A stretch of DNA of 64,000 nucleotides from JBHELQ01 sp046262995 (GTDB lineage Bacteria; Actinomycetota; Thermoleophilia; Solirubrobacterales; Thermoleophilaceae), in the NCBI GenBank assembly GCA_046262995.1, contig JBHELQ010000064.1, forward strand, positions 62,001 to 126,000, in the 5' to 3' direction. The position numbers were made by a program, and so were the translations under genes. Of the stretch, positions 16,395-25,962 are shown piece by piece; the first letter of the stretch is position 1, and each line of letters begins with the position of its first letter. The notes beneath the pieces are model-generated. The model saw nothing but the letters and a program-made list of their open reading frames with translations, was not told where the DNA came from and made no database searches.

Positions 16395-19300
16395 CTACTC
16401 CGTCGAAATCGACGGGTCCGTCTGCTCCTGCTCGGGCACCGACATCACGAAGTGCGACCCCGGATCGCCCGCCAGGGCGAGCACGCGATCGGCCTCTTCG
16501 TCCTGGCCCGTGCTCCGTAGCTCCTCGGCGTAGTGCCCGAGCAGCTCCTCGATGTCGAGCGCGCCCTCCGCGTCCAGGTCCGCGATCACGATCTTCGCGC
16601 CTTTGCCCTTCCGCCGCTCGAGCGCCTCGCGATCGAGGTTCCATTCGTCGTTCACGCGCAGGTAGACCCGCCCGCCGGTCTGGCCGGCGCAGAACCATGG
16701 CCCCGGGTCGCCCAGCACCACCGCGCGGCCCGAGGTCATGTACTCGAACGCGAAGCCCTTGACGTTGGCGCGGTCGGCCAGGCAGCCGAGCGAGTCGTCG
16801 AGCGGCGTCTGCGGCTCGCCGCCGATCACCACGTCCGCCCCCGAGAGGCGGATGCAGAAGCGCGAGTCCGCGTCGCCCTGGACGAACAGCCGCCCGCGCT
16901 GGGCGCCGTAGGCGAACGACTTGCCGACCGAGCCGTTCAGGCGCCGACCGAAGCGGTTCTTGCCCTTCAGGATCGACACCTTGCCGCCCAGCATGGTCTT
17001 GGCGACGCCGTCCTGAGCGCCGCCCTCGACGGTGATGTCGACGCCGTAGACGTTGAAGGCGCCCAGCCCCTGGCCGCCGACGGAGCCACCGTTGAAGTGC
17101 AGCCTGGCGAGCGTGTCCGCCGTCGACGGCGGGCCGCCCTTGAAGATCCGCGCGCGTGAGATCTCGCCCGCGAGCTCGGTTCCGAGCACCCGGTCGCCGG
17201 CGTCCGTGGGGTCGCCGTCGCCGAAGATCTCCCACTCGCCCTCGACCAGCTTGCCGGCGGTGATGTCTCCGGCCATGGCGGCGATCTGCGCCGACGCCTG
17301 CTTGACCTTCATGCGGATCGGCCGGGCCACGATCAGTCCGGCCGCCTCGCGATCGTCCTCGGGCGCGGGCAGGTTGAGCGGCTCCAGGTCGAGCATCTCC
17401 TCGAGCGGCTTGATCATCTCGTGGGTGTCCACGCTTCCGGCCTCGCGCGCCTGACCGAGCAGGTCCGAGCGACCGACCAGGTCCTGGGCGCGCTCGAAAC
17501 CGAGTCCGGCGGTAATCTCGCGCACCTCCTCGCCCATCGCCTGGAAGAAGCGGGCGCAATTCTCCGAGGCGGACTCGAACTCCTGCGGCGTGAACTTCTT
17601 CAGGCCCTTGAGGTCAGCCTCCTCCTTGTCCTCGATCTGGGTGGCGATGCCGACGTGACAGGTGTCCAGCTGGCAGCCGCGGCAGATCGTGCAGCCGAGC
17701 GAGACCATCGCCAGCGTGCCGAAGCCGACGCGGTTGGCGCCCAGGCAGTGCAGCTTCACGACGTCCCAGCCGTGGCGATAGCCGCCGTCCGCCCAGATCT
17801 CGACCCGGTTGCGGATGCCGGCTTCCATCAGCGCCAGGTGCACGGCGCGCGTGCCGATGTCGGAAGGCAGGCCGACGTGGCGCAGGGCGTGCGAGCGGGC
17901 GGCGCCGGTGCCGCCCTCGAAGCCCGACAGCGTAATCATGTCGGCGCCCGCCTTGGCGATGCCGACCCCGATGGTGCCGATGTTCGGCACCACCGGCACC
18001 TTCACCGACACCCGCACGTCAGGGTTGGCCGTCTTCAGCTCGTCGATCAGCTCGGCCAGGTCCTCGATCGAGTACAGGTCGTGGTTGTTCGAAGGTGAGA
18101 TCAGGTCCGTGCCGGTGGTGGCGTTACGGGCCTGGGCCACCTTGTCGGTGACCTTCTTGGCCGGCAGATGGCCGCCCTCGCCGGGCTTGGCGCCCTGGCC
18201 GATCTTGATCTCGACGAGATACGACGAGTTGATCATCTCGCTGGTCACGCCGAAGCGCCCGGAGGCGACCTGCTGGCCGCGCCACTTCGGGTACTTGCCG
18301 TACATGTCCTGGATCTCGCCGCCCTCGCCGTTCATGGCGATCACGTTGATCCGCTTCGCGGCCTCGGCGTAGGCGCGGTATGCGGTCTCGCCCTGCGAGC
18401 CGAAGCTCATGGAGGAGATCACGATCGGATAGGAGTGCAGGCCGACCTCGGCACTGACCTGCTCGACCGGAATCGGCTCGCGGTCGGAGCGCAGCTCGAG
18501 GATGTGCCGCAGCGAGATCGGCTGCTCCAGCTCCAGCTGGCGCACCTTCTCCGAGTACTCCTCGTAGGAGCCGGTGCCGTTGGCGGTGGCGACGGCCGCC
18601 TTGTAGACCTTCGGATAGAAGCGGAACGTCTTGGCTGGCTTCGAGTCCTCCTCGCCCGCGAGGATCCGCTGGCGCTCCGCGCCGTCCACGTCGAGCTCTT
18701 GGAAGCCGGTGCCGCCCGTCTCCGAGCCGAAGTACGCGGGAGTGTCGAAGACCGCCGTGAGCTCGGGCTTCAGGCCGATGCAGGAGAAGAGCCGGGCGTA
18801 GCCGCGGACCTCGTGGATGCCGATCGTCGAGATGACCTTCTCGATTCCCTTGCGCAGCGCGGAAGCGAGGTTCGAGATGTCGTCGCGGTAGTCGTCCATC
18901 AGGGCGACCTCGACCATCGTGTAGGGGCAGACGCCGTCGGCGCCCAGGCCGAGCGCGACCATCAGGTCGTGAACGTTGCGGATCGCGGCCGAGCGGACCA
19001 CGATCCCGCAGCGGCGGCGCAGGTTGGTCTCGCCGAGCTTCACGAAGTGCTCGCGCAGCGCCAGGTCCACGGCGGCCAGCGCCAGGTGCGGGTCGAGGTA
19101 GCGGCGATCGCCCTCGTAGGCCGTGCGGTCGGAGAGCACGAGCAGCTCGCAGCCGCCGCGCACCGCGCTCGTGGCCTCGTGCTTCAGGCGTTCGATCGCG
19201 CCGCGCGTGTCCTCGGACTCGAGCGAGGAGAGGTCGAGCACCTTCGCCCGGCCCCGGAACTCCTCCCAGAGGTCCTCGAGCAGGTAGGTCTTGTGCTCGC

Positions 19301-21029
19301 GCGCGATCTCGCGGTAGGTCTTGTCCGACAAAGGCGCCAGGCCGTCGTGCCCGCCCAGGAGCACCGGAAAGGCCGTCTCGATCGTGCGCGGCTCGGCCGG
19401 GATCTCGCCTATGCCCGGCCGGGAGCCGAACACCGCACGGCAGGAGAAGTGCTCGACCTCGCGCTCGCGGTCGATCGCGGGGTTGGTCACGACCGCGACC
19501 GACTCCTTGTAGTAGTCGGCCAGGTTCTGACGCTCGGGCGAGAGGCAGGCCAGGGGCCCGTCGTAGCCGAGCGAGCCGATCGGCTCGGCGCCGGTCGCGG
19601 CCATCTGCTGCACGAGCTTCATGTCCTCGCGCTGCCAGCCGAACCCGCCCAGCACGCGGTCGTCGACCTTCACCGGCTCCGAGGGGCCAGCGGTCGTGTA
19701 GCCCGGGATCTCCGACCCCTCGAGCGGGCCGCCGGTGGGGATCGCCTGCGTGAAGCCGTCGTCGGCGGCCGCACCGGCGCGCTCGCGCCAGCGCTTGCAG
19801 CAGAGGCGCTGGAGCGCGTGGTGGTCGTGCAGCGGGGACTCGCCCTTGCGGCGGTCGATCGCGACCAGCAGCTTCTCGCCTGGCGCGAGCGGCTTGGGCT
19901 CCTCGACGGTGTCGGCGACCGCGACGACTCCGGGCTCCGAGGAGAAGACGTGGGCGTCGGCGGTCTCGACGTGCCACAGCGGGCGCAGTCCGAGCGCGTC
20001 CGTCGAGAAGATGCACTCGTCGCCGTGGCGGGACAGCAGCGCGATCGGTCCCTGCGCGAAGGGGCCCAGCGCCTGCCGCAGGTACATGTAGAAGCCGCGC
20101 AGCTCCTCGGGCATGCCCTTGATCTCGTTGACGATCGGCGGCAGCACGAGCTCTATGGCCTCGACGAGCGTCAGGCCGTCGCGGCTCACGAGCGCCTCGA
20201 TGGCGCGGTTCAGGTCCTGGGAGTCGGACGAGCCCGGCGCGATCGGGACGCCGAGCATCTTCCCCTCCTGGCGCAGCCGGGCGATCGTGTTGATCTCGCC
20301 GTTGTGGCCCAGCACGCCGAACGGCTGGACCCGCTTGAACGAGGGCCAGGTGTTGGTCGAGTAGCGGTTGTGGCCGAAGACCGCGGCCGTCTTGGCGCGT
20401 CCGTCGTGGAGGTCGGGGTAGTAGCGGCCGAGCGCTCCCGGCGCGCCGAGCACCTTGTAGACCGCCGTGTCGGTCGAGCAGGAGGCCACGTGCACGCCGA
20501 GCTCCTCCTCGAGCTGCACGGTCAGCTCGAAGCACAGCCTGGGATCGTCGATCAGGCCGCCGACCTGCCAGAAGACCGGCTCCTCCTCGCGCGCCTGCGG
20601 GCCGAGGGCGGTCGTGTCGACCGCGTTCTCCCGTTCCGCCAGCACGCGCAGCCCGACGCGGCTCATGATCTGGCGACCGCGCTCCTGGACGTCGGCCACG
20701 TCGCCTCCCTTGCGGGAGATGAAGACGTGCGCCACGGCGAAGCGCGGATCGAGAGCGAGCTTGGGCGCGTGCCCGCCGCTGCGGACCTCCTCGGACCAGA
20801 TCTCGCGCGGGATGTCGATCAGGACGCCGCAGCCGTCGCCCTCGCCGTCGACGTTCCCGGCGCGGTGCAGCATCTTCTCGAGCGCGACCAGGGCGGTCTC
20901 GATCGCCTCGTGCGTGGCTTCGGCCTGCTTGTGGACCAGCGCGTAGAGGGCGCAGGCGTCGCGGTCTTCGACCGTTTGCGGCGCTCGGCGCGGGCGGTAC
21001 GCCTGCGTGGGCGAGTAACGGGCCTCCAC
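16395..21029 (-). CDS. gltB: Glutamate synthase large subunit (divergent)
   Basis: A 1544-residue GOGAT large subunit converting glutamine and 2-oxoglutarate to two glutamates. GTG at 21029 is chosen because AGGAGG (21035-21040) lies five bases upstream; Cys26 would then become the N-terminal nucleophile after removal of a 25-residue propeptide. Amidotransferase motifs NRYSTNTWPS and GHNGEINTIAR follow. The synthase domain has PGEGGHLPAKKV and SPSNNHDLYSIEDL, then the 3Fe-4S site C-x5-C-x4-C within GCTICRGCQLDTCHVG, and a C-terminal GXGXG beta-helix. Some usual motifs are altered: CALYAL follows the nucleophile where CGV or CGI is normal, and the central domain reads KVISTIGIHEVRGY. No small subunit (gltD) is in the window. 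Confidence 0.9.
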   Translation of the reverse strand: MEARYSPTQAYRPRRAPQTVEDRDACALYALVHKQAEATHEAIETALVALEKMLHRAGNVDGEGDGCGVLIDIPREIWSEEVRSGGHAPKLALDPRFAVAHVFISRKGGDVADVQERGRQIMSRVGLRVLAERENAVDTTALGPQAREEEPVFWQVGGLIDDPRLCFELTVQLEEELGVHVASCSTDTAVYKVLGAPGALGRYYPDLHDGRAKTAAVFGHNRYSTNTWPSFKRVQPFGVLGHNGEINTIARLRQEGKMLGVPIAPGSSDSQDLNRAIEALVSRDGLTLVEAIELVLPPIVNEIKGMPEELRGFYMYLRQALGPFAQGPIALLSRHGDECIFSTDALGLRPLWHVETADAHVFSSEPGVVAVADTVEEPKPLAPGEKLLVAIDRRKGESPLHDHHALQRLCCKRWRERAGAAADDGFTQAIPTGGPLEGSEIPGYTTAGPSEPVKVDDRVLGGFGWQREDMKLVQQMAATGAEPIGSLGYDGPLACLSPERQNLADYYKESVAVVTNPAIDREREVEHFSCRAVFGSRPGIGEIPAEPRTIETAFPVLLGGHDGLAPLSDKTYREIAREHKTYLLEDLWEEFRGRAKVLDLSSLESEDTRGAIERLKHEATSAVRGGCELLVLSDRTAYEGDRRYLDPHLALAAVDLALREHFVKLGETNLRRRCGIVVRSAAIRNVHDLMVALGLGADGVCPYTMVEVALMDDYRDDISNLASALRKGIEKVISTIGIHEVRGYARLFSCIGLKPELTAVFDTPAYFGSETGGTGFQELDVDGAERQRILAGEEDSKPAKTFRFYPKVYKAAVATANGTGSYEEYSEKVRQLELEQPISLRHILELRSDREPIPVEQVSAEVGLHSYPIVISSMSFGSQGETAYRAYAEAAKRINVIAMNGEGGEIQDMYGKYPKWRGQQVASGRFGVTSEMINSSYLVEIKIGQGAKPGEGGHLPAKKVTDKVAQARNATTGTDLISPSNNHDLYSIEDLAELIDELKTANPDVRVSVKVPVVPNIGTIGVGIAKAGADMITLSGFEGGTGAARSHALRHVGLPSDIGTRAVHLALMEAGIRNRVEIWADGGYRHGWDVVKLHCLGANRVGFGTLAMVSLGCTICRGCQLDTCHVGIATQIEDKEEADLKGLKKFTPQEFESASENCARFFQAMGEEVREITAGLGFERAQDLVGRSDLLGQAREAGSVDTHEMIKPLEEMLDLEPLNLPAPEDDREAAGLIVARPIRMKVKQASAQIAAMAGDITAGKLVEGEWEIFGDGDPTDAGDRVLGTELAGEISRARIFKGGPPSTADTLARLHFNGGSVGGQGLGAFNVYGVDITVEGGAQDGVAKTMLGGKVSILKGKNRFGRRLNGSVGKSFAYGAQRGRLFVQGDADSRFCIRLSGADVVIGGEPQTPLDDSLGCLADRANVKGFAFEYMTSGRAVVLGDPGPWFCAGQTGGRVYLRVNDEWNLDREALERRKGKGAKIVIADLDAEGALDIEELLGHYAEELRSTGQDEEADRVLALAGDPGSHFVMSVPEQEQTDPSISTE

Positions 21030-21146
21030 TCTTACCTCCTCGAGTTCCGCGCCTTCTTCGAGCGGGCGCGCGACGGGATGGAGCGGCAACTATAGTCGGC
21101 CCATCGGCCGCAGGCGGGGTCGAAAACCCGCAAAGAGCGACAAAAC

Positions 21147-21938
21147 TTGGCGACCACGATCACCGTCCTCTCCCAGAAGGGGGGCACCGGAAAGACCACC
21201 GCGGTGCGGACGCTGGCGGACGCCTACCGGCGAATCGGGCTCGATGTGCTGTGCGTCGACCTCGATCCGCAGGGCAATCTCTCGGACTACTTCGACGTTC
21301 CGGCCGATGCCTCCCCGACGATCGCAGACGTGCTGGCCGGCCAGGCGCGCGCGGCCGATGCCCTGCATGGCGACATCCTGCCCGCGAACCTCGGACTCGC
21401 CGAGTCCGAGCTGGTGCTGAGCGGCAAGATGGGGCGCGAGATGACGCTCAAGCGCGCGCTGCGTGACATCGGGCGCCGCTACGAGCTGGTCGTGATCGAC
21501 TGCCCGCCCTCGCTCGGCCTGCTGACCGTCAACGCGCTGGTGGCGGCCGACCACGCGCTGATCTCCAGCGAGGCCGAGTACTTCTCGCTCCAGGGCGTCG
21601 AGCAGGCCCTGGAGGTGGTCGCGCTGGCGAAGGAGTCGCTTCACCCCGACCTCGACTGGCTGGGCGTGGTTCTGAACATCGCGGACATGCGCCTGGTCCA
21701 TGCACGCGAGGCGCTCCAGGGGCTGCGCGAGCGCTTCGGCGAGAAGGTCTTCGACGCGGTGATCCGGCGCTCGGTCCGCTATGCCGAGTCGGCCGAGCGC
21801 GGCGTGTCGGTGCTCGACTACGCGCCGGACCTGGGAGCGGACTACCTCCAGCTCGCGGAGGAGGTCCTCGCGCGCCTCGGGTTCGAGGAGGAACGAGAGC
21901 GCCTGGCGGAGCTCCGCCACGAGCTGGTGCCCGCGTGA
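21147..21938 (+). CDS. ParA/Soj-type partition ATPase
   Basis: A 263-residue ATPase with the deviant Walker A KGGTGKTT near the N-terminus, the CVDLDPQGNLSDYF switch region and Walker B VVIDCPPSLG. ParA proteins position chromosomes or other cargo through ATP-dependent binding to DNA. No ParB gene is adjacent; instead the next gene, an amidase, overlaps its stop by four bases (GTGA). So this is either an orphan ParA working with a distant partner or a positioner of another cargo. The start is TTG at 21147 with only a weak ribosome site. Confidence 0.85.
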   Translation: MATTITVLSQKGGTGKTTAVRTLADAYRRIGLDVLCVDLDPQGNLSDYFDVPADASPTIADVLAGQARAADALHGDILPANLGLAESELVLSGKMGREMTLKRALRDIGRRYELVVIDCPPSLGLLTVNALVAADHALISSEAEYFSLQGVEQALEVVALAKESLHPDLDWLGVVLNIADMRLVHAREALQGLRERFGEKVFDAVIRRSVRYAESAERGVSVLDYAPDLGADYLQLAEEVLARLGFEEERERLAELRHELVPA

Positions 21939-23362
21939 ACGACCTGCTGGTGAAGCCGGTCACCGAGCTGGCGGAGCTCGTTCGGCGGGGCGACGTCTCG
22001 TCTGCCGAGCTCGTGGACGCCTCGCTCGAGCGGATCGATGCGCTCAACCCCGAGCTGAACGCGTTCGTGCTGGTGGACGAGCAGGGCGCGCGGGCCACCG
22101 CGGCGGAGATCGGGCGGGACGACCCGCGACCCTTCGCCGGCGTGCCGATCGCGATCAAGGACACGGCACCGGTGGCCGGGCTGCGCTTCAGCTACGGCTC
22201 GGACCTGTTCGGCGACTTCGTGGCCCCCCACGACGCCTTCGTGGTCCGCCGTCTGCGGGCCGCCGGCTTCGTGATCGTCGGTAAGACGAATCTGCCGGAG
22301 TTCGGCATCCTGCCGACGACCGAGCCCCGCCGCTTCGGCCCGGCGCGCAATCCCTGGGACAGCGAGCGCACCACGGGCGGCTCCTCCGGAGGCGCGGCGG
22401 CCGCGGTGGCGTCGGGGATGGTCCCCATCGCCCACGGCAGCGACGGCGGCGGCTCGATCCGCATCCCGGCCGCCTGCTGCGGGCTCGTCGGGCTGAAGGC
22501 GACGCGCATGCGCATCTCGCGCGGGCCCGACGTGGGAGAGGACTTCCTGGTCCAGGACGGGGTCCTGACGCGCACGGTGGCAGAGACCGCGGAGCTGCTC
22601 GACCTGCTCGCGGGCTACGAGCCGGGAGACGCGAGCACCGCGCCGCCGCCCGGCAAGCCGTTCGCCCGGGCCGCGGCGACGGAGCCCGGCCGGCTGCGGA
22701 TCGCCTTCACGACGGCGCCGCCGATCGAGACGGCGGTCGATCCTGTCGCGGAGCAGGCGGTCAGGGACGCGGCGGAGCTGCTCGGGTCGCTGGGGCACGA
22801 GGTCAGAGAGCTCGAGTCCGCGCCCTGGGGCGGGCAGGACCTGCTCCCGGTGTTCACCAAGGTCTTCTGCAGCCACATCGCCACGGCGATCTTCTTCGGC
22901 AGCCAGCTGACGGGGAGAGAGCCGAGCCCCGAGCTCGTGGAACCGCTCTCGCTCGCCGTCTGGAACGGGGTGCGGGAGTACGGCGGGATCGACTACGTGC
23001 TGGCGAAGCTCCAGCTCGAGGGAGTCAGTCGCCAGCTGATCGCGCTCTGGGCGGACTGCGACGTGCTGCTGACGCCGGCGCTGGCGGAGCGCCCCGTCCC
23101 GTTGGGGGAGATCGACTCGTGCAGTGACGACCCGTGGGCGGACTTCCGTCGCTCGGGCCAGTTCACGCCGTTCACGGCGATCTTCAACGTCACGGGCCAG
23201 CCCGCAATCTCGCTGCCGCTCTCCCACGGGGACGACGGCCTGCCGCTGGGAATCCAGCTCGTCGGCCCGCCGGCGGGCGAGGGCCTGCTGCTGTCATTGT
23301 CGGCACAGCTCGAAGCGGAGCGGCCCTGGGCGGAGCGCCAGCCGGAGCTGTCCCGGGCCTGA
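21935..23362 (+). CDS. Amidase-signature family hydrolase
   Basis: A 475-residue amidase-signature enzyme with the Ser-Ser-Lys triad: Lys75 in PIAIKDTAP, a serine of TTGGSSGGAA near 150, and the nucleophile Ser174 in GSDGGGSIRIPAA. It hydrolyses an amide bond of unknown identity; no GatB or GatC gene is nearby, so a role in tRNA amidation is not supported. The GTG start overlaps the ParA stop, giving a two-gene operon. A second amidase-signature gene is at 59973-61379. Confidence 0.86.
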   Translation: MNDLLVKPVTELAELVRRGDVSSAELVDASLERIDALNPELNAFVLVDEQGARATAAEIGRDDPRPFAGVPIAIKDTAPVAGLRFSYGSDLFGDFVAPHDAFVVRRLRAAGFVIVGKTNLPEFGILPTTEPRRFGPARNPWDSERTTGGSSGGAAAAVASGMVPIAHGSDGGGSIRIPAACCGLVGLKATRMRISRGPDVGEDFLVQDGVLTRTVAETAELLDLLAGYEPGDASTAPPPGKPFARAAATEPGRLRIAFTTAPPIETAVDPVAEQAVRDAAELLGSLGHEVRELESAPWGGQDLLPVFTKVFCSHIATAIFFGSQLTGREPSPELVEPLSLAVWNGVREYGGIDYVLAKLQLEGVSRQLIALWADCDVLLTPALAERPVPLGEIDSCSDDPWADFRRSGQFTPFTAIFNVTGQPAISLPLSHGDDGLPLGIQLVGPPAGEGLLLSLSAQLEAERPWAERQPELSRA

Positions 23363-23423
23363 CGCAAAGGGTCGCCGGGGCGGTAATGCGCTGCTAGCGT
23401 GGCCCCGTCCGGCACTCGTCCGG

Positions 23424-25958
23424 ATGACGATGCGATTCACCCGCCGCACCCGGGCAGCGCTCGCGGCGGTCGTCACGGCGACCGCCCTGGCCGGCGGAGC
23501 GGCGGCAGCCTCCTACGGCTACCCGGCGGGCGAGACCACGGAGAGCCACACGATCGTTCCCGCTCCGGGCTCGGGCTTCGTCCCGCTCACCCTCGGACCG
23601 GGCTCCCCCCGCGTGGTGCGCAGGCTGGGGACCGCCAATCAGCTCGCCGGCCGCGGCGGCCGGCGGAGCTCGCTCACGTATTTCGCCCAGCTCACGGACT
23701 TCCAGCTCGCCGACGAGGAGTCTCCCGCGCGTGTCGAGTTCCTCGACCCCCCCACGAACGAGGCCACTCAGGCCGCGTGGCGCCCCTACGAGGCCATGCA
23801 GCCCTGGGCGATCGACTGGTCGTTCAGGCAGCTCAACCGCTTCACCGGGGCCAGCCCGGTGACGCAGGCGGGCGGTCGCCGGGCGCGCATGGACCTCGGC
23901 CTCCTGACTGGAGATCAGTCGGACAACCAGGAGCGGAACGAGACCATCTGGGTGCGCGAGCTGGTCGAGGGCGGCCAGGTCCTGGACCCGAACAGCGGTG
24001 TCGGTCCCGATGCGATGGGCCACTACCCGGGGACCACCTGCACCCCCGCCGAGGAGGCGGCGCTACAGGCCAAGTGGCCGGGAGCCGGCGGGGTGGCCGC
24101 GGAGGCCGCGAAGTACACCGGCGTCCAGGACTACGGCGACTACTTCGTGGACCAGGACTTCTACGACCCGAACAACCCACAGGGCTCGAAGTGGAGCGGC
24201 TGGCCGAAGTACACGGGTCTCATGGACAGGGCTCAGAAGCCGTTCATTCCCGTGGGCCTGCGGCGGGGCTCCCAGCCGGTCCCCACCTACGCGACGAACG
24301 GCAACCACGACGGCCTGGTGCAGGGGAACGAGCAGGCGATCAAGGCCTTCGAGGACCGCGCGATCGGATGCTTCAAGCCCTTCGGCCCGGTTCCCGCGGG
24401 CCTGCCGCCGAGCGGCGACGGCCCGCCCGCGAGCCCGATCATCACCACGACGACCGGGTTCTTCGTGCCGCCGGACGTCCAGCGCCAGTTCGTCGACCGG
24501 ATTCAGCTCAAGCAGATCTACGAGGGCGGCATCCAGGCCAACGGCCACGGCTTCAAGCTCGTCGATCCCGCCGAGCAGAGCGCTTCGCACGGAGTCGCCA
24601 CCTACTACGCCTGGGACCCGAAGCCGGGGCTCCGGTTCATCAACATCGACACCGTGAGCGAGGGTGGCGTGGCGGGCGACTCGAGCAGCGGCAACATCGA
24701 CGATCCGCAATGGCAGTGGCTGCAGCGGCAGATCGTCGACGCGGAGCGCGCCGGCAAGCTGATCGTGGTGATCGGCCACCACCCCATCCGCAGCCTGACC
24801 GCCCACGTGCCCGACGAGGAGGCAAGCCCCTGCAGCGCCAACGACGCTCATGGGCATGACGAGAATCCGGGCTGCGACCGCGACCCGCGCAACTCGCAAC
24901 CGCTTCACGTGGGCGCCGACCTCGTGCAGCTGCTCAGCTCCCACCATCGCGTGGTCGCCTACGTGGCGGGCCACACGCATGAGAACAAGGTGCTCGCCTG
25001 CGGTCAGCCGACGGGCTGCCCCTCGGGAGGCAACTGGTGGGAGATCACGACCTCGGCTACGGCGGACTGGCCCCAGCAGCACCGCCTGGTCGAGCTGATG
25101 GACAACCATGACGGCACCCTGTCCATCTTCGGCACGACCCTCGACCACGGCTCGGCGATCGGCATCCCAGCGAGCAACAGCTCGGCGTCGGGCTTCAGCG
25201 ACGAGACCCTGGCGTCGATCGCCCGCAACATGTCCTGGAACGACCCGCAGGGACTGCATGGGCACGAGGGCACGGTCCAGGATCGCAACGTCGAGCTGCT
25301 CGTCGACGATCCGCGCACGAAGGTGATCCGCGGCACTGCCGGCAATGACGTGATCCAGGGGACGCCGGGCCCCGACATCATCCTCTGCGGCGCCGGCAAC
25401 GACGTGGTGTACGCCGGTGGCGGCGACGACATCGTTCGCTGCGGATCGGGCAACGACCGCGTCTACGGACAGGCCGGCAACGACCGCATCAGCGGCGACT
25501 CGGGGAACGACCGCCTGTACGGCGGCACGGGGCGCGACCGCCTCTACGGCCGCAGCGGTCGTGACCGCGCCTTCGGGCAGAGCGGACGCGACCGAGCCTA
25601 CGGCGGCTCGGGGCGCGACCGACTCGCGGGTGGCGCGGGGCGCGACCGTCTCGGTGGAGGCCCGGGGCGCGACCGGGTGGCGGGCGGGTCCGGCGCCGAC
25701 CGCATGCGAGGCAACGGCAGCCGCGACCGCATGCTGGGCGGGGCCGGCAGGGATCGCATGGTCGGAGGCGCGGGAAACGACCGCATGGTCGGCGGCTCCG
25801 GCAACGACCGCATGTTCGGAGGCTCCGGCAACGACCGCCTCGCGGGAGGCAGGGGGCGCGACCGTCTCTACGGCGGGAGGGGTCGCGACCGGCTGCGTGG
25901 GGGTCCCGGCCGCGACCGCCTGTTCGGCGGGCGCGGGCGCGACCGCTACTTCAGGTGA
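23424..25958 (+). CDS. Large secreted metallophosphoesterase with C-terminal arginine-rich RTX repeats
   Basis: An 844-residue exported protein. The signal has a twin-arginine-like start (MTMRFTRRTRAALAA) and an Ala-rich hydrophobic core. The phosphoesterase motifs are spread by long inserts: FAQLTDFQLADE, GDQSDN, TNGNHDG, VIGHHPI and AGHTHENK, as in the PPA1498-type family. Residues about 635-840 are RTX nonapeptides. The first units are ordinary (GGGDDIVRC, GSGNDRVYG), while later ones use Arg at the usual Asn/Asp position (GGSGRDRLA, GGPGRDRVA), giving a basic array. The start is the first ATG of ATGACGATG at 23424. Its stop is four bases from the convergent thrB stop. Confidence 0.85.
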   Translation: MTMRFTRRTRAALAAVVTATALAGGAAAASYGYPAGETTESHTIVPAPGSGFVPLTLGPGSPRVVRRLGTANQLAGRGGRRSSLTYFAQLTDFQLADEESPARVEFLDPPTNEATQAAWRPYEAMQPWAIDWSFRQLNRFTGASPVTQAGGRRARMDLGLLTGDQSDNQERNETIWVRELVEGGQVLDPNSGVGPDAMGHYPGTTCTPAEEAALQAKWPGAGGVAAEAAKYTGVQDYGDYFVDQDFYDPNNPQGSKWSGWPKYTGLMDRAQKPFIPVGLRRGSQPVPTYATNGNHDGLVQGNEQAIKAFEDRAIGCFKPFGPVPAGLPPSGDGPPASPIITTTTGFFVPPDVQRQFVDRIQLKQIYEGGIQANGHGFKLVDPAEQSASHGVATYYAWDPKPGLRFINIDTVSEGGVAGDSSSGNIDDPQWQWLQRQIVDAERAGKLIVVIGHHPIRSLTAHVPDEEASPCSANDAHGHDENPGCDRDPRNSQPLHVGADLVQLLSSHHRVVAYVAGHTHENKVLACGQPTGCPSGGNWWEITTSATADWPQQHRLVELMDNHDGTLSIFGTTLDHGSAIGIPASNSSASGFSDETLASIARNMSWNDPQGLHGHEGTVQDRNVELLVDDPRTKVIRGTAGNDVIQGTPGPDIILCGAGNDVVYAGGGDDIVRCGSGNDRVYGQAGNDRISGDSGNDRLYGGTGRDRLYGRSGRDRAFGQSGRDRAYGGSGRDRLAGGAGRDRLGGGPGRDRVAGGSGADRMRGNGSRDRMLGGAGRDRMVGGAGNDRMVGGSGNDRMFGGSGNDRLAGGRGRDRLYGGRGRDRLRGGPGRDRLFGGRGRDRYFR

Positions 25959-25962
25959 CCTC

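Noticed and set aside
18168..21095. Long open frame (about 975 codons) on the plus strand opposite gltB
   Set aside because: Very GC-rich codon usage leaves the opposite strand open; the translation is Arg/Leu/Asp-rich low complexity with no recognisable domain, while the minus-strand product is a clear glutamate synthase.
21147..23362. ParA plus next gene read as a partition operon and possible replication origin
   Set aside because: The next gene is an amidase, not parB, and no parS-like palindromes, DnaA boxes or dnaA/dnaN genes are seen.
25440..25950. Regular short DNA repeats that could be taken for a CRISPR or satellite array
   Set aside because: The 27-base period is the nonapeptide RTX code; there are no unique spacers and the frame is continuous.
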